A stretch of 64,000 nucleotides of DNA, from the NCBI GenBank assembly GCA_003213555.1, contig QCMS01000001.1, positions 1 through 64,000 of the forward strand. The letters run 5' to 3'. The position numbers and the translations under genes are program-made. The notes under the pieces are model-generated. The model was not told where the DNA came from. It made no database searches and saw only the letters and a list, made by a program, of their open reading frames with translations. Source of the stretch: Pelagibacteraceae bacterium AG-422-I02. GTDB taxonomy: Bacteria > Pseudomonadota > Alphaproteobacteria > Pelagibacterales > Pelagibacteraceae. How positions within the stretch are numbered: position 1 is the stretch's first letter; each line of letters opens with the position of its first letter. Shown here one piece after another: positions 19,157 through 31,529 of this stretch.

Positions 19157-20260
19157 ATGACTAAAAATAACTTAAAAATCGTGAAAACAGACGAAAAAAA
19201 ACAAAAAGAATTAAAAGAAAAAAGCAAGTCTTTAGAAGCTGCGATTAGCCAAATAGATCAGAATTTTGGTAAAGGTTCAGTAATGAGACTTGGCCAACAA
19301 CAAGCTTTGGATGTGGAAGCTATTTCAACAGGCTCGTTAAGCTTGGACTTAGCCCTAGGAATAGGTGGTTTGCCAAAAGGTAGAATTATTGAAATTTATG
19401 GTCCAGAGTCCTCAGGTAAAACGACTTTAGCTCTCCAAGTGGTTGCAGAGGCTCAAAAAGCAGGCGGTATATGCGCTTTTGTAGACGCTGAGCATGCTAT
19501 GGACCCAGTTTATGCAAAAAAATTAGGGGTTAAAACAGAAGAACTTTTAATTTCACAACCCGACACTGGTGAACAAGCTTTGGAAATAACAGACACGTTA
19601 ATTAAATCAGGCTCTATTTCTGTTTTAGTAGTTGACTCGGTAGCTGCATTAACTCCAAAAGCAGAATTGGAGGGAGAAATGGGAGATCACCACGTTGGTT
19701 TGCAGTCAAGGCTTATGAGTCAAGCATTAAGAAAAATTACCGGCTCAGTGTCTAAATCAAATACAATGGTTATCTTTATAAACCAGATTAGAATGAAAAT
19801 TGGAGTAATGTTTGGAAATCCAGAAACAACATCTGGAGGAAATGCCCTTAAATTTTATTCATCTGTAAGAATGGATATTAGAAGAATAGGCGCAATTAAA
19901 GAAAAAGATCAAATTATTGGTAACTCAACAAGGGTTAAAGTAATTAAAAATAAAGTTGCACCTCCATTTAAAGTTGTTGAATTTGATTTAATGTATGGAA
20001 AAGGCATTAGCAAATTAGGAGAATTAATTGATCTTGGTACTAAAGCTGGAGTAGTAGAGAAATCTGGAGCTTGGTATGCATATAAAGGTGAAAAAATTGG
20101 ACAAGGTAGAGAAAATGCCAAAGTTCATCTCCAAAAAAATCCTAATGTAGCTGCAGAGATTGAAAAAATTATTAGAGATCAAGCTGCTGCAATAAGCAAA
20201 GAATTAGAAGGAAATCCTTCACCAAACGAAAAAATTAGCGACAAAAAAGAGGAAGAATAA
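19157..20260 (+). CDS. recA: Recombinase A
   Basis: [49 protein letters not shown]. Confidence 0.99.
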   Translation: MTKNNLKIVKTDEKKQKELKEKSKSLEAAISQIDQNFGKGSVMRLGQQQALDVEAISTGSLSLDLALGIGGLPKGRIIEIYGPESSGKTTLALQVVAEAQKAGGICAFVDAEHAMDPVYAKKLGVKTEELLISQPDTGEQALEITDTLIKSGSISVLVVDSVAALTPKAELEGEMGDHHVGLQSRLMSQALRKITGSVSKSNTMVIFINQIRMKIGVMFGNPETTSGGNALKFYSSVRMDIRRIGAIKEKDQIIGNSTRVKVIKNKVAPPFKVVEFDLMYGKGISKLGELIDLGTKAGVVEKSGAWYAYKGEKIGQGRENAKVHLQKNPNVAAEIEKIIRDQAAAISKELEGNPSPNEKISDKKEEE

Positions 20261-20278
20261 TTCCTCAGCCATCATTTT

Positions 20279-20304
20279 AAACGGGAAGCTTAAGCTTCCC
20301 GTTT
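20279..20304. terminator. Palindromic hairpin after recA (likely terminator)
   Basis: AAACGGGAAGCTTAAGCTTCCCGTTT, 26-nt perfect palindrome 18 nt after the recA stop. Confidence 0.75.
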
Positions 20305-20394
20305 CCCAAAGCAACTATCAATTGAATAAAACCACATTTAGTAGTTCGCGTGAAAAGCGACTTATTTAATAATGGACAAGTAAGTTCAGATTGG

Positions 20395-20406
20395 TTCTAA
20401 TTAGAA
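20395..20406. promoter_or_regulatory. 12-bp palindrome upstream of ALDH
   Basis: TTCTAATTAGAA perfect palindrome 21 nt before the ALDH ATG. Confidence 0.25.
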
Positions 20407-20427
20407 AATATAACATAAGGGGGAAAA

Positions 20428-21981
20428 ATGAGTACACAACAAGCATCAAGCGCGAAAGTGTCTTCATCTTTAGATACCTCTCATTTGAAGGTTAAATTTC
20501 CATTTAAAGCTAAATATGGAAACTACATAAACGGAAAATTTGTAGAGCCTAAATCTGGAAAGTATTTTGATAATACTTCTCCTATCACTAATGAAGTTAT
20601 CTGTAAGGTGCCACGATCGAACGATAAAGACGTTGATTTTGCTCTAGACGCAGCTCACGCAGCATTTCCTGCATGGGGAACAACATCAATTGGAGAGAGA
20701 TCAAATATTCTCTTAAAAATTGCTGATGTTATAGAGAAAAATCTTAACGTTTTAGCGACAGCAGAGTGTTTAGACAATGGTAAGCCTATAAGAGAATGTA
20801 TGGCGGCAGATTTACCTTTGGTAATTGATCATTGGAGATATTTTGCAGGAGTAATAAGAGCAGAGGAAGGTTCAGTTGCTGAAATAAGCAATAGTGAATA
20901 TTCTTACCACATACCTGAGCCATTAGGTGTGGTCGGACAGATTATACCATGGAACTTCCCATTATTAATGGCAACATGGAAACTTGCACCAGCTTTGGCG
21001 GCAGGAAACTGTGTTGTATTAAAACCAGCTGAACAAACGCCAGCATCAATCATGTTGTTAATGGAACTAATTGGAGATCTATTACCTGCAGGTGTTGTTA
21101 ACGTTGTAAGCGGATATGGTCTTGAAGCAGGTAAACCACTTGCATCTTCTAAAAGAATTAAGAAGATAGCTTTTACTGGTGAAACTACTACTGGACGTTT
21201 GATTATGCAGTACGCATCTCAAAACTTAATACCAATTACTTTGGAATTAGGTGGTAAATCACCAAACATTTTCTTTGAGGATGTTTTGGCTAAAGATGAC
21301 GACTTCTTTGACAAATGTTTAGAGGGTTTTGCTATGTTTACGCTTAACCAAGGAGAAGTATGTACTTGTCCAAGTAGAGCTTTAATCCAAGAGTCTATTT
21401 ACGATAAATTCATGGAAAGAGCCATTGCAAGAACAAAAGCTGTTAAACAAGACAATCCTTTAAAAATGGAAACTATGATTGGAGCTCAAGCTTCATTAGA
21501 ACAAATGGAAAAAATTAAATCTTACTTAGATTTAGGTAAGAAAGAAGGTGCCAAAGTTCTATGTGGTGGTAGTGCAGCTAAAATTAATAGCGGATTAGAA
21601 AAAGGAAACTATATCCAACCGACTATTTTCGAAGGTAAAAACAACATGCGAATATTCCAAGAGGAAATCTTTGGACCTGTAGTATCAGTTACTAAGTTTA
21701 AAGATGAAAAAGAAGCATTAGAAATTGCTAATGATACTCTTTATGGGCTTGGAGCAGGTGTTTGGACTAGAGATGGTAACGTTGCATACAGAATGGGTAG
21801 AGGTATACAAGCAGGTAGAGTTTGGACAAACTGCTATCACGCATACCCAGCACATGCTGCATTTGGCGGATACAAACAATCTGGTATCGGAAGAGAAACT
21901 CACAAAATGATGTTAAATCATTACAGACAAGTAAAGAACTTACACGTGTCATATAGTGAGAAAAAATTAGGCTTCTTTTAA
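20428..21981 (+). CDS. NAD-dependent aldehyde dehydrogenase
   Basis: [54 protein letters not shown]. Confidence 0.95.
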   Translation: MSTQQASSAKVSSSLDTSHLKVKFPFKAKYGNYINGKFVEPKSGKYFDNTSPITNEVICKVPRSNDKDVDFALDAAHAAFPAWGTTSIGERSNILLKIADVIEKNLNVLATAECLDNGKPIRECMAADLPLVIDHWRYFAGVIRAEEGSVAEISNSEYSYHIPEPLGVVGQIIPWNFPLLMATWKLAPALAAGNCVVLKPAEQTPASIMLLMELIGDLLPAGVVNVVSGYGLEAGKPLASSKRIKKIAFTGETTTGRLIMQYASQNLIPITLELGGKSPNIFFEDVLAKDDDFFDKCLEGFAMFTLNQGEVCTCPSRALIQESIYDKFMERAIARTKAVKQDNPLKMETMIGAQASLEQMEKIKSYLDLGKKEGAKVLCGGSAAKINSGLEKGNYIQPTIFEGKNNMRIFQEEIFGPVVSVTKFKDEKEALEIANDTLYGLGAGVWTRDGNVAYRMGRGIQAGRVWTNCYHAYPAHAAFGGYKQSGIGRETHKMMLNHYRQVKNLHVSYSEKKLGFF

Positions 21982-21996
21982 CCAATAATATATAAT

Positions 21997-22021
21997 GGCC
22001 CATGATTCTAAATCATGGGCC
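21997..22021 (+). repeat. Perfect 11-bp stem hairpin between ALDH and DUF779 genes
   Basis: GGCCCATGATT-CTA-AATCATGGGCC; no following T tract. Confidence 0.8.
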
Positions 22022-22032
22022 GAAATATCGAA

Positions 22033-22389
22033 ATGAAAGTCTCATTTACTTTATCAGCAAAAAAATTACTCAGTGAAATCAAGGAAGTTCACGGAGAAGA
22101 TCTTTTATTTCACCAATCAGGTGGATGTTGTGATGGAAGCGCGCCAATGTGTTTTCCGGCAAAAGAATATCAAGTAGGGAATAGCGACGTAAAGCTGGGA
22201 GAAGTAGACGGAACTCCTTTTTATATGAATGAGGATCAATATGAAAAATGGAAACATACAGATTTGACTATTGATGCTGTTAAGGGAATTGGAGGCATGT
22301 TCTCCCTAGATAATGGAACAGGGCAAAGATTCTTAACAAAATCTGAAATTTGCGTTGTAGTAGACAACGATAAAAAAGCTACAAACTAA
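22033..22389 (+). CDS. DUF779 family protein
   Basis: MKVSFTLSAKKLLSEIKEVHGEDLLFHQSGGCCDGSAPMCFPAKEY; adjacent to ALDH; start at 22033 preferred because the upstream ATG (22015) lies inside the hairpin arm. Confidence 0.88.
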   Translation: MKVSFTLSAKKLLSEIKEVHGEDLLFHQSGGCCDGSAPMCFPAKEYQVGNSDVKLGEVDGTPFYMNEDQYEKWKHTDLTIDAVKGIGGMFSLDNGTGQRFLTKSEICVVVDNDKKATN

Positions 22390-22432
22390 TCTCTTTATAG
22401 ACAAGTTCTAAAATATCTGTATTTAATTAAAT

Positions 22433-25108
22433 ATGGATCAAATTTTACTTACTGATGTTAGGAAAAAATTCTTAGATTACTTTAAAAAAAACAATCATAA
22501 GATTGTAGATTCTAGCAACTTGGTTCCAAACAATGATCCTACTCTGATGTTCACAAACTCAGGCATGGTTCAATTTAAAAACGTTTTCACGGGTTTAGAA
22601 AAAAGAGATTATAAAACAGCTACAACATCTCAAAAATGTGTAAGAGCTGGTGGAAAACATAATGATTTAGAAAACGTAGGATACACACCAAGACACCATA
22701 CTTTTTTTGAAATGCTTGGAAATTTTTCCTTTGGAGATTACTTTAAAGAGCAGGCAATTATTCATGCTTGGAATTTATTAACAAAAGATTTTAAATTGCC
22801 TAAAGAAAAACTTTCTGTAACAGTTTACCACGAAGATGAAGAGTCATTTAAACTTTGGAAAAAAATAGCAGGATTAAGTGATGACAAAATAATAAAAATA
22901 GCAACTTCAGATAACTTTTGGTCAATGGGAGACACTGGTCCATGTGGTCCTTGCTCAGAAATATTTTACGATCACGGCGAAAAATTAAAAGGAGGACCTC
23001 CAGGAAGCCCAGATGAAGATGGAGATAGATTTATTGAGATATGGAATCTAGTATTTATGCAGTACGAGCAAATTTCAAAAGATAAAAGAATAAATTTACC
23101 AAAACCATCAGTAGATACTGGAATGGGCCTTGAACGAATGACAGCTGTCCTTCAAAGGACCCATGATAATTATAAGATCGATCACTTTAAAAAAATTATG
23201 AGTGCGTCTTCCGATTTATTGAAGTCACCCATAAATGAGTTAACTATTGCGAGTCACAGAGTAATTGCAGATCATTTAAGAGCCAGCAGTTTTTTAATCG
23301 CTGAAGGAATATTACCTTCTAACGAAGGAAGAGGATATGTTTTAAGAAGAATCATGAGACGTGGGATGAGACATGCTCATTCTTTAGGAAGCAAAGATCC
23401 TGTTTTTTATAAGTTATTTGATATTTTATTAAATGAAATGAAAAGTAGTTATCCTGAATTAATTACCGGTAAAGAATTAATAATTGAGACTTTAAAAAAC
23501 GAGGAAGAAAAATTTTCTTCTCTTTTAGAACGAGGAATGAAAATACTTGATGAAAATTTGACTAAAGTTTCAAATAAAACTTTTCCAGGATCAACAGCAT
23601 TTAAATTATATGATACTTATGGCTTCCCTTTAGATCTAACCGCCGACATCTTAAAAGGAAAAGGAATTAAAGTAGATAATGTTGGTTTTGAAAAGGAGAT
23701 GGAAAAAAGTAAAGCTCTTGCTCGAGCTAATTGGAAAGGGTCTGGAGATAGGTCTGTTGAAGAAAGATGGTTCAAAATAAGAGAAGAAATAAATCCAACT
23801 GAATTTTTAGGCTATGAATTTGAAAAAGCAGAGGGTGTTGTTATTAAAATTTCAAAAGATGGTAAGTTTGTAGAATCAGCTAACACTGGAGATGAGGTAG
23901 AAGTTATAACAAATCAAACTCCATTTTACGGAGAGTCAGGAGGTCAAGTTGGTGACCAGGGTTATATTTTTAACTCAAATTGTAAAATAAAAATTAATGA
24001 TACTCAAAAAAAAATGGGAGATTTATTTGTTCATTATGGAAAAATTGAAAAAGGTTCAATATCAATTAAGCAAAACGTTAATTTAGAAATAGATGTTTTG
24101 AAAAGAAATAACTCTAAAGCTTATCATTCAGCTACTCATTTATTGCATGAGTCATTAAGAAGAACTTTAGGAAAACATGTCACTCAAAAAGGTTCGTTGG
24201 TTTCACCTGAAAGGCTAAGATTTGATTTTAGTCATAATAAGCCCATTGAAAAAGAGGAAATGACAAAAATAAATAAAATTGTAAACGAAATTGTAGTTGG
24301 CTCTACTGATGTACAGACAAGAATAATGTCTCCAAAAGAAGCAGTAAGCATGGGCGCATTAGCATTATTTGGTGAAAAATACGGAGAAGAAGTGAGAGTG
24401 GTTTTTATGGGAAAGGAGAATAACGGTTTTTTCTCAACAGAATTATGTGGAGGTACTCACGTTAAAAATACTAAAGAGGTTGGTAAATTTAGAGTTATAA
24501 GCCAGTCTTCGATCGCCTCAGGAGTTAGGAGAGTTGAGGCGTTAAGAGATAAACAATTAGAAGTTTATGAAAAAACGCAAAAACAAGATAAATCCCAAAA
24601 AGAGTTAAATTTAAAAGATGAGATTACATTAATTAAAAAAGAATTACAAAAACTAAAAATAAATCCAGATTATAATGATAATTTAGATTTAACCGAAAAC
24701 TTAAAAAATTTAAATAAACAGTTTAACAAAGTAAAAATTGAAAGCATTAAGAAAGATAAAAGCAAAAATATAATACAGGATAAAAAAATTGGAGATGTAA
24801 TAATTCGAGAACAAATTTTGAAAGATTTTCCCTCTAAAGAATTAAGAAGCATTATAGACGAAGGAAAAAAAGATATTAAATCAGGTATAGTAGTAGGTAT
24901 TTCCATATTTGAGGATAAGGTCGGTTTAGCTGTAGGAATTACTAAAGATTTAATTTCAAAATATGATGCTGTTGATTTAGTAAAAGCTGCTTCTGTTATT
25001 TTAGGAGGTAAAGGAGGTGGCGGTAGAAAAGATTTTGCTCAAGCAGGGGGAGTAGATAAAGATAAAATTAAAGAAGCTTTTAAAGAAATTTCTAAAAAAA
25101 TTAGTTAA
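22433..25108 (+). CDS. alaS: Alanyl-tRNA synthetase
   Basis: [49 protein letters not shown]. Confidence 0.98.
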   Translation: MDQILLTDVRKKFLDYFKKNNHKIVDSSNLVPNNDPTLMFTNSGMVQFKNVFTGLEKRDYKTATTSQKCVRAGGKHNDLENVGYTPRHHTFFEMLGNFSFGDYFKEQAIIHAWNLLTKDFKLPKEKLSVTVYHEDEESFKLWKKIAGLSDDKIIKIATSDNFWSMGDTGPCGPCSEIFYDHGEKLKGGPPGSPDEDGDRFIEIWNLVFMQYEQISKDKRINLPKPSVDTGMGLERMTAVLQRTHDNYKIDHFKKIMSASSDLLKSPINELTIASHRVIADHLRASSFLIAEGILPSNEGRGYVLRRIMRRGMRHAHSLGSKDPVFYKLFDILLNEMKSSYPELITGKELIIETLKNEEEKFSSLLERGMKILDENLTKVSNKTFPGSTAFKLYDTYGFPLDLTADILKGKGIKVDNVGFEKEMEKSKALARANWKGSGDRSVEERWFKIREEINPTEFLGYEFEKAEGVVIKISKDGKFVESANTGDEVEVITNQTPFYGESGGQVGDQGYIFNSNCKIKINDTQKKMGDLFVHYGKIEKGSISIKQNVNLEIDVLKRNNSKAYHSATHLLHESLRRTLGKHVTQKGSLVSPERLRFDFSHNKPIEKEEMTKINKIVNEIVVGSTDVQTRIMSPKEAVSMGALALFGEKYGEEVRVVFMGKENNGFFSTELCGGTHVKNTKEVGKFRVISQSSIASGVRRVEALRDKQLEVYEKTQKQDKSQKELNLKDEITLIKKELQKLKINPDYNDNLDLTENLKNLNKQFNKVKIESIKKDKSKNIIQDKKIGDVIIREQILKDFPSKELRSIIDEGKKDIKSGIVVGISIFEDKVGLAVGITKDLISKYDAVDLVKAASVILGGKGGGGRKDFAQAGGVDKDKIKEAFKEISKKIS

Positions 25109-26315
25109 GTTTTTTCTTTAAATTACCATTAATTGCCTCTAAGAATTGATTTGTTGTTAGGTATTTAGCTGATTTGTCAATTAAGATTGCTAAATCCTTA
25201 GTCATTGATCCGCTCTCAACAGTTTTAATACACACTTCTTCAATATTAGCTGAAAATTTAATTAGTTCTTCATTTCCGTCGAGCTTTCCTCTATGAGCTA
25301 AACCTCTTGTCCATGCAAATATCGAAGCAATAGGATTTGTAGAAGTTTCTTTTCCTTGTTGGTGCATTCTATAATGTCTAGTTACTGTTCCATGAGCAGC
25401 TTCGGACTCCACTGTTTTACCATCTGGAGTCATTAGTACGCTAGTCATTAATCCTAAAGACCCAAATCCTTGTGCCACAGTATCGGATTGTACGTCGCCG
25501 TCATAATTCTTACATGCCCAAACATACCCACCGTTCCATTTCATTGCACATGCAACCATGTCATCAATTAATCTATGTTCGTAAGTAATATTTGCTTTTT
25601 TAAATTTGTCAGAAAATTCTTTTTCAAATACATCTTGGAAAAGATCCTTAAATCTCCCATCATAAGCTTTAAGAATTGTATTTTTAGTTGATAAATAAAC
25701 TGGCCATTTTCTTCCTAAGCCGTAATTCATACATGCTCTTGCAAAATTTTTTATAGAGTCATCTAAGTTGTACATTGTTAGAGCTGTTCCAGATCCAGGA
25801 AAATCAAATACTTTGAATTCTTTTTTATTTTTTCCATCTTTTGACGTCCATTTGACCTCAAGATTACCTTCACCTGGTATTAAAAAATCAGTAGCTCTAT
25901 ATTGATCTCCAAAAGCATGTCTTCCGATAACAATTGGTTGGGTCCATCCTGGTACTAATTTTGGAATATTTTTACAAATAATTGGTTCTCTAAAAACAGT
26001 TCCTCCTAAAATATTTCTTATCGTTCCATTTGGCGATCTCCACATTTTTTTTAATTTGAACTCTTCAACACGAGCTTCATCAGGAGTAATTGTTGCACAT
26101 TTAACACCAACACCAAATTGTTTGATTGCATTTGCCGCATCCACTGTAATTTGGTCGTCCGTTTTATCTCGGCTCTCCATTCCTAGGTCGTAATATTTTA
26201 GGTCTATTTCTAGATAAGGTTTAATAAGCTTATCTTTGATAAAAGACCAAATAATTCTTGTCATTTCGTCGCCGTCAAGCTCTACAACAGGATTTTTAAC
26301 TTTTATTTTTGCCAT
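25101..26315 (-). CDS. icd: NADP-dependent isocitrate dehydrogenase (eukaryote-like homodimeric type)
   Basis: [52 protein letters not shown]. Confidence 0.97.
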   Translation of the reverse strand: MAKIKVKNPVVELDGDEMTRIIWSFIKDKLIKPYLEIDLKYYDLGMESRDKTDDQITVDAANAIKQFGVGVKCATITPDEARVEEFKLKKMWRSPNGTIRNILGGTVFREPIICKNIPKLVPGWTQPIVIGRHAFGDQYRATDFLIPGEGNLEVKWTSKDGKNKKEFKVFDFPGSGTALTMYNLDDSIKNFARACMNYGLGRKWPVYLSTKNTILKAYDGRFKDLFQDVFEKEFSDKFKKANITYEHRLIDDMVACAMKWNGGYVWACKNYDGDVQSDTVAQGFGSLGLMTSVLMTPDGKTVESEAAHGTVTRHYRMHQQGKETSTNPIASIFAWTRGLAHRGKLDGNEELIKFSANIEEVCIKTVESGSMTKDLAILIDKSAKYLTTNQFLEAINGNLKKKLN

Positions 26316-26379
26316 AAAATATAGATTGATTAAATGTGATTTTTATACATATTAAGTTAAAATTATCAAACTATTAATT

Positions 26380-27027
26380 ATGTTTAATACAATATTTCCA
26401 AAAATACACAAAGAAGGGTATAAGTTTTTGGCCATTTCTATCCTTGCTACTTTTATCATTTTATTTCTTTCTAAGATCCTTGGAGTTCTACTTATTGTGA
26501 TTACATTTTGGGTTTATTATTTTTTTAGAGATCCAGAAAGATATTCTATTAATGACGATAGTTATTTAGTAAGCCCCGCAGACGGATTAATTACTGATAT
26601 TTCTGAAAAGTCAGGTCCTGAAGAATTAAGATTAGAAAATACTTCTTACACTAGAATAAGCGTATTTATGAACGTCTTTAATTGTCATGTAAACCGAATA
26701 CCATCATCGGGAAAAGTTGAAGAAATTTTTTATAAACCAGGAAAATTTTTAAACGCATCATTAGACAAAGCAAGTGAAGAAAATGAAAGAAATTACTTTA
26801 AAATAAGATTAAATAATGGTGAGGAAATAATAATTGTTCAAATTGCAGGACTGATCGCGAGGAGAATAGTTTGTGAGGTTGAACAAGGACAGGATTTAAA
26901 ACAAGGTGATAGAATTGGAATGATAAGATTTGGTAGTAGAGTTGATATATTTTTCAAAAATAAAAAAGTATTAGCTAAACTTGGTCAAAACGTTATAGCT
27001 GGAGAAAGTTTACTAGCATCCACATAA
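26380..27027 (+). CDS. psd: Phosphatidylserine decarboxylase
   Basis: FFRDPER, VSPADG, FMNVFNCHVNRIP, IRFGSRVD (LGST-like cleavage site as GS). Confidence 0.94.
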   Translation: MFNTIFPKIHKEGYKFLAISILATFIILFLSKILGVLLIVITFWVYYFFRDPERYSINDDSYLVSPADGLITDISEKSGPEELRLENTSYTRISVFMNVFNCHVNRIPSSGKVEEIFYKPGKFLNASLDKASEENERNYFKIRLNNGEEIIIVQIAGLIARRIVCEVEQGQDLKQGDRIGMIRFGSRVDIFFKNKKVLAKLGQNVIAGESLLAST

Positions 27028-27818
27028 TGGAAGAGAATAAAAAATTTAAATTAGTTTCATCAAAAAAAACAAGATACCTATTACCTAATATTCTAACATT
27101 AGCAGGAGTCTGTTTAGGTATTAGCTCAATCAAATTTTCAATTGATGGAAACTTTAGTTTAGCTGTAACTTTAATTTTATTTGCTGCTATTTTAGACGCA
27201 TTGGATGGAAGAATTGCTAGACTAATTAAAGGTACTTCGGAATTTGGGAAAGAGCTGGACTCCTTAACTGATTTTGTGAGTTTTGGTATTGCACCAGTTT
27301 TTATTTTATATTTTTGGGAATTAAATAATTACGGAAAACTAGGTTGGGCTATAACTTTAATTTATTCTGTTTGTTGCGTACTTAGATTAGCAAGGTTTAA
27401 TCTTACTAAAATTGAAGAAACAGAGGAATGGAAAAATAATTTTTTTGAGGGAATACCGTCACCAGCAGGAGGATTATTAATTTTAATGCCTCTAATTTAT
27501 GAATTAACAAATTTAAACTTAGGTTTGGATATTATTAAATTTACACCTTATTTAACTATTTTAATTGCAATTTTACTAGTAAGTAAAATTCCAACTTTAG
27601 CACTTAAAAAAATATCTATTTCACCAAAAGCTACTGTTTTTTTACTATTAGGAATAGGCATAGTTTTTATAGCCTTACTTTTTTACACTCTTGAAACTTT
27701 ATTAATTTTTGGGGTTATATATTTAATGTCAATACCGGTAAGTATAATAATTTATAATAAACAAAATAGAAAAAATCTTGAAAAAATATCTGATGACAGT
27801 CATGAAGATATTTTATAA
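27027..27818 (+). CDS. pssA: CDP-diacylglycerol--serine O-phosphatidyltransferase
   Basis: ALDGRIARLIKGTSEFGKELDSLTDFVSFG CDP-alcohol phosphotransferase motif. Confidence 0.95.
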   Translation: MEENKKFKLVSSKKTRYLLPNILTLAGVCLGISSIKFSIDGNFSLAVTLILFAAILDALDGRIARLIKGTSEFGKELDSLTDFVSFGIAPVFILYFWELNNYGKLGWAITLIYSVCCVLRLARFNLTKIEETEEWKNNFFEGIPSPAGGLLILMPLIYELTNLNLGLDIIKFTPYLTILIAILLVSKIPTLALKKISISPKATVFLLLGIGIVFIALLFYTLETLLIFGVIYLMSIPVSIIIYNKQNRKNLEKISDDSHEDIL

Positions 27819-28444
27819 TGAAAAAGTCAAAGAGAATTAAAAAAAGTAACTCGTGGAAGATAAAACAGCATAGAGATCAGTTTTTTAAAAAATCAAAGGT
27901 ATTAGGTTATCGTTCAAGAGCTTCATTTAAATTAATCGAATTAAACAAAAAATATAAATTTATAAAAAGAAATACAAATTTACTTGATCTGGGATGTTAT
28001 CCAGGGGGATGGTCACAAGTTGCGAGTCAAATCATAACTTCAGGAACGATATTATCTATAGATAAAAAGGAGATGGTACCTTTAAATAAAGTTAAATTTT
28101 TGAAGGGTGATATTTTAGATAAAGATATTAAAGTAAAGATTTTAAGATATTTTCAATCCAATATAGACGTTATTATCTCCGACATGGCTGCTGATACAAC
28201 GGGCAACAAATCTCTTGATTCTATTAGAACTAATCAATTATGTGTTGATGTAATAAATTTCTCAAAAGATAATCTTAAACCTCAAGGTGTATTAATTTCT
28301 AAATTATTCATGGGAGAAGACTTTATAGAAGTAAAAAATCATGCAAAATCTTTATTTAAAAAAGTAAATTTTTTTAAACCAGAGTCCAGCAGAAAAGAGT
28401 CAAAAGAAACTTATTTACATTGTGAAATTTTAAAGACTTTATAA
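27818..28444 (+). CDS. rlmE: 23S rRNA (uridine-2'-O)-methyltransferase RlmE/FtsJ
   Basis: YRSRASFKLIELNKKY, LLDLGCYPGGWSQVA, ISDMAADTTG. Confidence 0.94.
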   Translation: MKKSKRIKKSNSWKIKQHRDQFFKKSKVLGYRSRASFKLIELNKKYKFIKRNTNLLDLGCYPGGWSQVASQIITSGTILSIDKKEMVPLNKVKFLKGDILDKDIKVKILRYFQSNIDVIISDMAADTTGNKSLDSIRTNQLCVDVINFSKDNLKPQGVLISKLFMGEDFIEVKNHAKSLFKKVNFFKPESSRKESKETYLHCEILKTL

Positions 28445-28470
28445 ATTTTAATAATTGTATATAAGTTTAT

Positions 28471-29550
28471 ATGGATACAATTAAAGAAGCTCTTACTTTT
28501 GACGATGTATTATTGCTACCGCAATATTCAAAAGTTCTTCCAGCCGAAACAGATATCTTTCTAAAATTAACTGATAAAATCTCACTTAAAGTTCCCTTTT
28601 TTACATCTGCAATGGATACAGTAACAGAGTCAAAAATGGCAATCGCAATCGCAAAAGAAGGAGGCATGGGTATCATCCATAGAAACTTAGATATAAAAAA
28701 ACAATCAAGAGAAGTTAAAAAAGTAAAAAATAAAAACTTATATGTTGGAGCTGCTATTGGAACTAACGCTGAGGACTTGGATAGAGCTAAAGCTTTAGTT
28801 GCTAATGGTATAGACTTGATTGTAATTGATACCGCTCATGGACATAGTGAAAAAGTTTTAAAAATGTTATCTAAAGTTAAAAAAATTATAAGAAAAATTC
28901 CTGTTTGTGTAGGTAATGTAGCGACTAGTGAAGCTGCTAAAAAATTATATAATTCTGGAGCAGATATAATTAAAGTTGGAATTGGACCAGGTTCAATTTG
29001 CACTACTAGAATGGTAGCAGGAATTGGTGTTCCTCAAATTTCAGCAATTATGGATGTTAAAAAAGCTTTAAATAAAAAAAAAGTAAAAATTATTTCTGAT
29101 GGAGGAATAAAGTTTTCTGGAGATATTGCAAAAGCTCTTGCAGCAGGTGCAGACGCTATAATGATGGGCTCAATATTTGCTGGAACAGACGAAAGTCCAG
29201 GAAAGACATTTAAGGTTAAGGGAAAAATTTACAAACATTATAGAGGCATGGGATCAATCGGCGCGATGTCGTCAGGATCAGCAAATAGGTATTTTCAAAA
29301 AAATTTTAAAGATAAATCTAAATTTGTGCCTGAAGGAGTAGAAGGAAGAGTAGAGTACAAAGGCAAAGTGTCAAAGATAATATACCAATTGCAAGGTGGA
29401 TTGCGGTCCTCGATGGGTTATATTGGGGCAAAAAATTTGTTAGATATTTATAAAAAAGCTAAGTTTGTAAAAATAACTAAAGCAGGATTTTATGAAAGTA
29501 TGGTCCATAGTGTGGAAATGACACAAAAATCAATCAATTATAAATTGTAA
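28471..29550 (+). CDS. guaB: IMP dehydrogenase lacking the CBS (Bateman) subdomain
   Basis: [56 protein letters not shown]; only 359 aa. Confidence 0.93.
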   Translation: MDTIKEALTFDDVLLLPQYSKVLPAETDIFLKLTDKISLKVPFFTSAMDTVTESKMAIAIAKEGGMGIIHRNLDIKKQSREVKKVKNKNLYVGAAIGTNAEDLDRAKALVANGIDLIVIDTAHGHSEKVLKMLSKVKKIIRKIPVCVGNVATSEAAKKLYNSGADIIKVGIGPGSICTTRMVAGIGVPQISAIMDVKKALNKKKVKIISDGGIKFSGDIAKALAAGADAIMMGSIFAGTDESPGKTFKVKGKIYKHYRGMGSIGAMSSGSANRYFQKNFKDKSKFVPEGVEGRVEYKGKVSKIIYQLQGGLRSSMGYIGAKNLLDIYKKAKFVKITKAGFYESMVHSVEMTQKSINYKL

Positions 29551-29969
29551 TGAAAAAATTTTTTTATTTTATAATTTTCATATTTTTTTTATCAAATACA
29601 TTATTGGCTATGTCTGATTATTTCCAGGAAGGTGTGAATTTATTTAATAAAAAAAAATTTGATGATGCGAAACTCAAATTTGAACAAGATATTTTATTTA
29701 ATCCAAAAAGTGAACTATCATATCTATATTTGTCTAAGATATTTAATGAGAAAGATAAAAAAAATTTAGAAGAACAAAATTTAGAAACAGTAATTCTGCT
29801 TAACCCAGAAAATGAAGAAGCAATATATAATTTAGCAAAATTAAAGTTATCTACATCAGATTACAAAAGTAGTTTAGAATTAAACGAAAAACTAAAAAAA
29901 ATATGTAAGAAATATTGTAGCCAAAGTATTAAATTAAAAATTGAAATTGAAACTTTATCCAAAAAATAA
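29550..29969 (+). CDS. TPR-repeat protein with signal peptide
   Basis: Signal-like N-terminus; ...YFQEGVNLFNKKKFDDAKLKFEQDILFNPKS..., NPENEEAIYNLAKLK. Confidence 0.65.
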   Translation: MKKFFYFIIFIFFLSNTLLAMSDYFQEGVNLFNKKKFDDAKLKFEQDILFNPKSELSYLYLSKIFNEKDKKNLEEQNLETVILLNPENEEAIYNLAKLKLSTSDYKSSLELNEKLKKICKKYCSQSIKLKIEIETLSKK

Positions 29970-31529
29970 ATGCAATTTCAAATTAATAAAGAAAAAATTT
30001 TAATTATTGATTTTGGCTCTCAAGTTACAAAATTAATTGCAAGGAGAATAAGAGAACTAGGTGTTTATTCAGAGGTTATTACACCTAAAGATTTAACTAA
30101 ATTAAAGAAATTTAATGATATTAAGGGTTTTATATTTTCAGGAGGTCCATCAACCGTTACATCTTTAAAATTTCAAAGTGTACCTAAAGAAATTTTTGAA
30201 AAAAAAATTCCAGTATTTGGAATATGTTATGGTTTACAACTTATAGCTAAGTTATTTGGTGGAAAAATCAAACCTTCAAAAAAAAAAAGAGAATTTGGTA
30301 GAGCAATTCTCTTAAAAAAAAATAATTCACTTTTAATAAAAAACTACTTAATTTCTAAAAAATCAGTTTGGATGAGCCATGAAGACGCTGTTGTAAAGTT
30401 GCCAAAGAATTTCAAAGTTATTGCATATACAAGAGACTCAAAACTTACAATAATAGAAAATGAAAAAAAAAAAATTTATGGAGTACAATTTCACCCTGAA
30501 GTAACTCATACAGACAATGGAAAGCAAATATTTAAAAATTTTTTATTTTCAATATGTAAAATAAAAAAATCTTGGAGTGTCTCATCTCAAAAAATTAGAC
30601 TGATATCTGAAATAAAAAAAACCGTCAAAAAGGATAAAGTTATATGTGCATTATCAGGGGGAGTAGATAGTAGTGTAGTGGCTTTATTAATAAATAAAGC
30701 GATTAAAAGAAATTTGATTTGCGTTATGGTTGACACCGGGCTAATGAGAAAAAATGAATTTAATTATACCTATAGATTATTTAAAAAAAAGTATAAGCTG
30801 AATATTAAACTAATAGATGCTTCAAAGATTTTCCTGAAAAGATTGAAAAATATTTCAAATCCTGAAAAAAAAAGAAAAATAATTGGAAATCTATTTATCA
30901 ATATATTTGAAAGAGAGTCTAAGAAATATAAAGATATTAAATTTTTAGCCCAGGGAACGCTTTATCCAGATATTATTGAAAGCAGGTCATCAACAGGAAG
31001 CAGAACATCAAAAATCAAATCTCACCATAATGTTGGAGGTTTGCCCAGGAAAATGAAGTTAAAATTGGTAGAACCTCTTAAAGAGTTTTTTAAAGATGAA
31101 GTAAGAATTTTAGGAAAATCTTTGGGGTTAGTTAATAAAATAAATTTTAAACACCCTTTCCCAGGGCCAGGCTTAGGAATAAGAATTCTAGGAAATATTA
31201 CAATGGAAAGAGTAAGAATATTACAAGAAGCAGATTATATTTATATTAATGAATTAATTAAAAATGGTTTATATAACAAGATATGGCAAGCCTACGCGGC
31301 CCTCCTCCCCATTAAAACAGTTGGGGTAATGGGGGATGCTAGAACATATGAAAATATTTGTTTATTAAGAGCCGTAACATCAGAGGATGGAATGACAGCG
31401 GATTATTTTAGCTTTCCTAAAAATTTTATAGATAATATATCCAACAAAATTATAAATAATGTTAGGGGTGTAAATAGAGTTGTTTATGATATTACTTCTA
31501 AGCCCCCTAGTACTATAGAGCTAGAATAA
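29970..31529 (+). CDS. guaA: GMP synthase (glutamine-hydrolysing)
   Basis: [38 protein letters not shown]. Confidence 0.98.
   Translation: MQFQINKEKILIIDFGSQVTKLIARRIRELGVYSEVITPKDLTKLKKFNDIKGFIFSGGPSTVTSLKFQSVPKEIFEKKIPVFGICYGLQLIAKLFGGKIKPSKKKREFGRAILLKKNNSLLIKNYLISKKSVWMSHEDAVVKLPKNFKVIAYTRDSKLTIIENEKKKIYGVQFHPEVTHTDNGKQIFKNFLFSICKIKKSWSVSSQKIRLISEIKKTVKKDKVICALSGGVDSSVVALLINKAIKRNLICVMVDTGLMRKNEFNYTYRLFKKKYKLNIKLIDASKIFLKRLKNISNPEKKRKIIGNLFINIFERESKKYKDIKFLAQGTLYPDIIESRSSTGSRTSKIKSHHNVGGLPRKMKLKLVEPLKEFFKDEVRILGKSLGLVNKINFKHPFPGPGLGIRILGNITMERVRILQEADYIYINELIKNGLYNKIWQAYAALLPIKTVGVMGDARTYENICLLRAVTSEDGMTADYFSFPKNFIDNISNKIINNVRGVNRVVYDITSKPPSTIELE

Noticed and set aside
21718-22003. Cluster of three short overlapping ORFs inside/over the 3' end of ALDH
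   Set aside because: All overlap the conserved ALDH frame on alternate frames/strands and have low-complexity, non-conserved translations.
28471-29550. Short GuaB interpreted as GMP reductase
   Set aside because: Catalytic loop [13 protein letters not shown] and flap [11 protein letters not shown] are IMPDH-type; location upstream of guaA also supports IMPDH.
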